Assembly: GCA_002293665.1 (NCBI GenBank) | Contig: DBDQ01000077.1 | Span: 1-7,295 of the forward strand | Reading direction: 5' to 3' | From: Alistipes sp. UBA928 | GTDB taxonomy: Bacteria > Bacteroidota > Bacteroidia > Bacteroidales > Rikenellaceae | Length of the DNA: 7,295 nt | In this document: piece by piece, positions 5,912-7,295 of the stretch | How the letters are laid out: each line of letters begins with the position of its first letter | Numbering within the stretch: the first letter of the stretch is position 1 | Notes under the pieces: generated by a model | Database searches by the model: none | Told to the model about the DNA's origin: nothing | Seen by the model: the letters and a program-made list of their open reading frames with translations, nothing else | Position numbers and translations under genes: made by a program

Positions 5912-6991
5912 ATGGAAGAGGTTAAACTGTTGAAAGGAAACGAGGCGATCGCGCTGGGAGCCATCCGGAGCGGGTGCGACGGATATTTCGGATACCCGAT
6001 AACTCCACAGTCGGAGATACTCGAAACGCTCATGGAACTTCGTCCTTGGGAGACCACCGGAATGGTTGTGCTACAGGCCGAAAGCGAAGTCGCATCCATA
6101 AATATGGTCTACGGCGGCGCGGCGTGCGGAAAACGGGTCATGACCTCGTCGTCGAGCCCGGGGGTGAGCCTCATGGCCGAAGGATTGAGCTATTTGGCCG
6201 GAGCGCAGCTGCCCTGCCTCGTGGTGAACGTGCAAAGGGGCGGTCCAGGTCTGGGAACGATCGGCCCGTCGCAGTCCGACTACTTTCAGGCTGTGAAGGG
6301 TACCGCCCACGGCGATTTCCACATGATAGTGCTCGCGCCGACGTCGGTGCAGGAGATGTACGACGGGGTGTTCGACGGGTTCGACCTGGCGTTTCGCTAC
6401 CGCGTGCCCGTGATGATGCTCGCCGACGGTATGATAGGCCAAATGATGGAAAAGGTGGTGGTGTCGCGTTGGCGGCCCCGATGGACAGCCGACGAGATTC
6501 GCGCGCAGTGGGACGGTTGGGCAACTACCGGGCGGCACGCCGGACGCGGACAAAACGTGATAACCTCGCTGGAGCTCGATTCGCAGCCACAGGAGGAGCA
6601 CAATCTGCGGTTGCAGGATATATACCGCGAGATCGGGGCACGCGAAGTGCGTTTCGAGGAGACGCTCACCGACGATGCCGAATATGTGATAGTGGCCTTC
6701 GGTTCGTCGGCCCGCATATCCTCCGAGGCGGTCGAGATGGCCAGGCGTGAGGGGATCAGGGCGGGACTACTCAGGCCCATAACGCTGTGGCCCTTCCCGT
6801 CGGCACGCATCGGCGAACTCGCCGCGCGGGGTGTCAAAGGTTTCCTCGTACCCGAGCTCAATGCCGGGCAGATGATAGAAGACGTGAAGCTGGCCGTTGA
6901 GGGACGCGCCCCCGTGAGCCACTTCGGACGAATGGGTGGAATGGTCTTCGCGCCCGAAGATGTGTTGGGCGCCTTAAAGAGTGTAATGTGA
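5912..6991 (+). CDS. vorB: 2-oxoacid:ferredoxin oxidoreductase alpha subunit (VorB/KorA type)
   Basis: A 359-residue cytosolic protein. The N-terminal pyrimidine-binding domain (about 1-240) shows GYPITPQSEI (27-36), the AESE segment (56-59) with the glutamates expected to activate TPP, SSSPGVSLMAEG (80-91) and QRGGPGLGT (108-116). A transketolase C-terminal-like domain follows from about 255 to 355, with VAFGSSAR (261-268) and LRPITLWPFP (287-296). With the TPP subunit downstream it converts a 2-oxoacid and CoA to acyl-CoA and CO2 while reducing ferredoxin, or runs in reverse. Proteins of this length and gene order in Bacteroides relatives are usually labelled VorB (branched-chain 2-oxoacids), but 2-oxoglutarate is equally possible and the sequence does not settle it. 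The ATG at 5912 is chosen because the family N-terminus starts there. An in-frame ATG at 5780 would add 44 residues out of frame over the ferredoxin gene. The stop overlaps the next start. Confidence 0.92.
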   Translation: MEEVKLLKGNEAIALGAIRSGCDGYFGYPITPQSEILETLMELRPWETTGMVVLQAESEVASINMVYGGAACGKRVMTSSSSPGVSLMAEGLSYLAGAQLPCLVVNVQRGGPGLGTIGPSQSDYFQAVKGTAHGDFHMIVLAPTSVQEMYDGVFDGFDLAFRYRVPVMMLADGMIGQMMEKVVVSRWRPRWTADEIRAQWDGWATTGRHAGRGQNVITSLELDSQPQEEHNLRLQDIYREIGAREVRFEETLTDDAEYVIVAFGSSARISSEAVEMARREGIRAGLLRPITLWPFPSARIGELAARGVKGFLVPELNAGQMIEDVKLAVEGRAPVSHFGRMGGMVFAPEDVLGALKSVM

Positions 6992-7295
6992 TGGGGTTCG
7001 AGGTTGAAATAAAGGAGGAGAACAGGGTCTACGGCCCGTCGAGGCTGATGACCGACCGGGTGATGCACTATTGCCCCGGTTGCAGCCATGGGACGATACA
7101 CAAACTCATTGCCGAGGTGATCGAAGAGATGGGCCTTGAGGAGAACACCGTGGGGGTGAACCCCGTTGGGTGCGCGGTGTTCGCCTACAACTACGTCGAC
7201 ATAGACTGGATTCAGGCCGCCCACGGTCGCGCCTGCGCCGTGGCGACAGCCGTCAAACGGCTGAATCCCGAACGCATGGTGTTCACCTATCAGGG
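6991..7295 (+). CDS. 2-oxoacid:ferredoxin oxidoreductase beta (TPP-binding) subunit, N-terminal part
   Basis: The ATG at 6991 shares its A with the TGA stop of the preceding gene, an overlap that suggests translational coupling. The reading frame stays open for 101 codons to the window edge. It has HYCPGCSHG (26-34), typical of the KorB/VorA/PorB family, then NPVGCAVFAYNY (57-68) and AAHGRACAVATAVKR (76-90), and ends in FTYQ (98-101). The family's Mg-TPP-binding GDGD motif should follow directly and would be just outside the window. The subunit binds TPP and performs the decarboxylation or carboxylation together with the alpha subunit. A gamma-subunit gene commonly follows in such operons. 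As with the alpha subunit, the substrate could be 2-oxoglutarate or branched-chain 2-oxoacids. Confidence 0.92.
   Translation, partial: MGFEVEIKEENRVYGPSRLMTDRVMHYCPGCSHGTIHKLIAEVIEEMGLEENTVGVNPVGCAVFAYNYVDIDWIQAAHGRACAVATAVKRLNPERMVFTYQ

Overview
The window looks like a chromosomal segment of an anaerobic member of the Bacteroidales (Bacteroidota). Three things point there. The recognisable promoter elements are of the Bacteroidota TAnnTTTG (-7) type, Shine-Dalgarno sequences are absent, and the gene content fits: a RicT/PSP1 protein, a lipid-anchored LamG protein, and a ferredoxin-VorB-TPP oxidoreductase operon. Coding DNA is GC-rich and intergenic DNA is AT-rich, which would suit an Alistipes-like or related gut lineage. 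The genus is a guess.

Layout. Positions 1-624 (minus) hold the N-terminal 208 codons of a RicT/PSP1-domain protein, cut off by the window edge. A short divergent promoter region (625-742) with two small inverted repeats separates it from a 256-residue LamG-domain lipoprotein (743-1513, plus). Positions 1514-1895 have no gene. The first part (about 1575-1740) looks like a structured RNA or a decayed 5' fragment of a group II intron. The rest is the AT-rich promoter and hairpin-containing leader of the next gene. Positions 1896-4181 (plus) encode a full-length MaeB-type malic enzyme with a C-terminal phosphotransacetylase-like domain. It runs tail to tail, with a 17-bp overlap, into a MATE multidrug/Na+ or H+ antiporter gene (4165-5499, minus). 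The divergent region 5500-5670 carries a heptamer-phased repeat and inverted repeat next to the MATE promoter, and a second promoter for the last operon. That operon (5671 to window end, plus) encodes a 2[4Fe-4S] ferredoxin subunit, a VorB/KorA-type alpha subunit and the start of the TPP-binding beta subunit of a 2-oxoacid:ferredoxin oxidoreductase.

How the genes fit together. MaeB (malate to pyruvate, CO2 and NADPH) and the 2-oxoacid:ferredoxin oxidoreductase (2-oxoacid + CoA to acyl-CoA, CO2 and reduced ferredoxin, reversible) both belong to the central carbon and redox metabolism of a fermentative anaerobe. The MATE pump, the lipoprotein and RicT have no obvious functional link to them. 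I see no phage, IS, CRISPR, tRNA or rRNA. I do not find a clearly new multi-gene system. The least explained pieces are the non-coding stretch at 1514-1740 and the repeat at 5525-5557.
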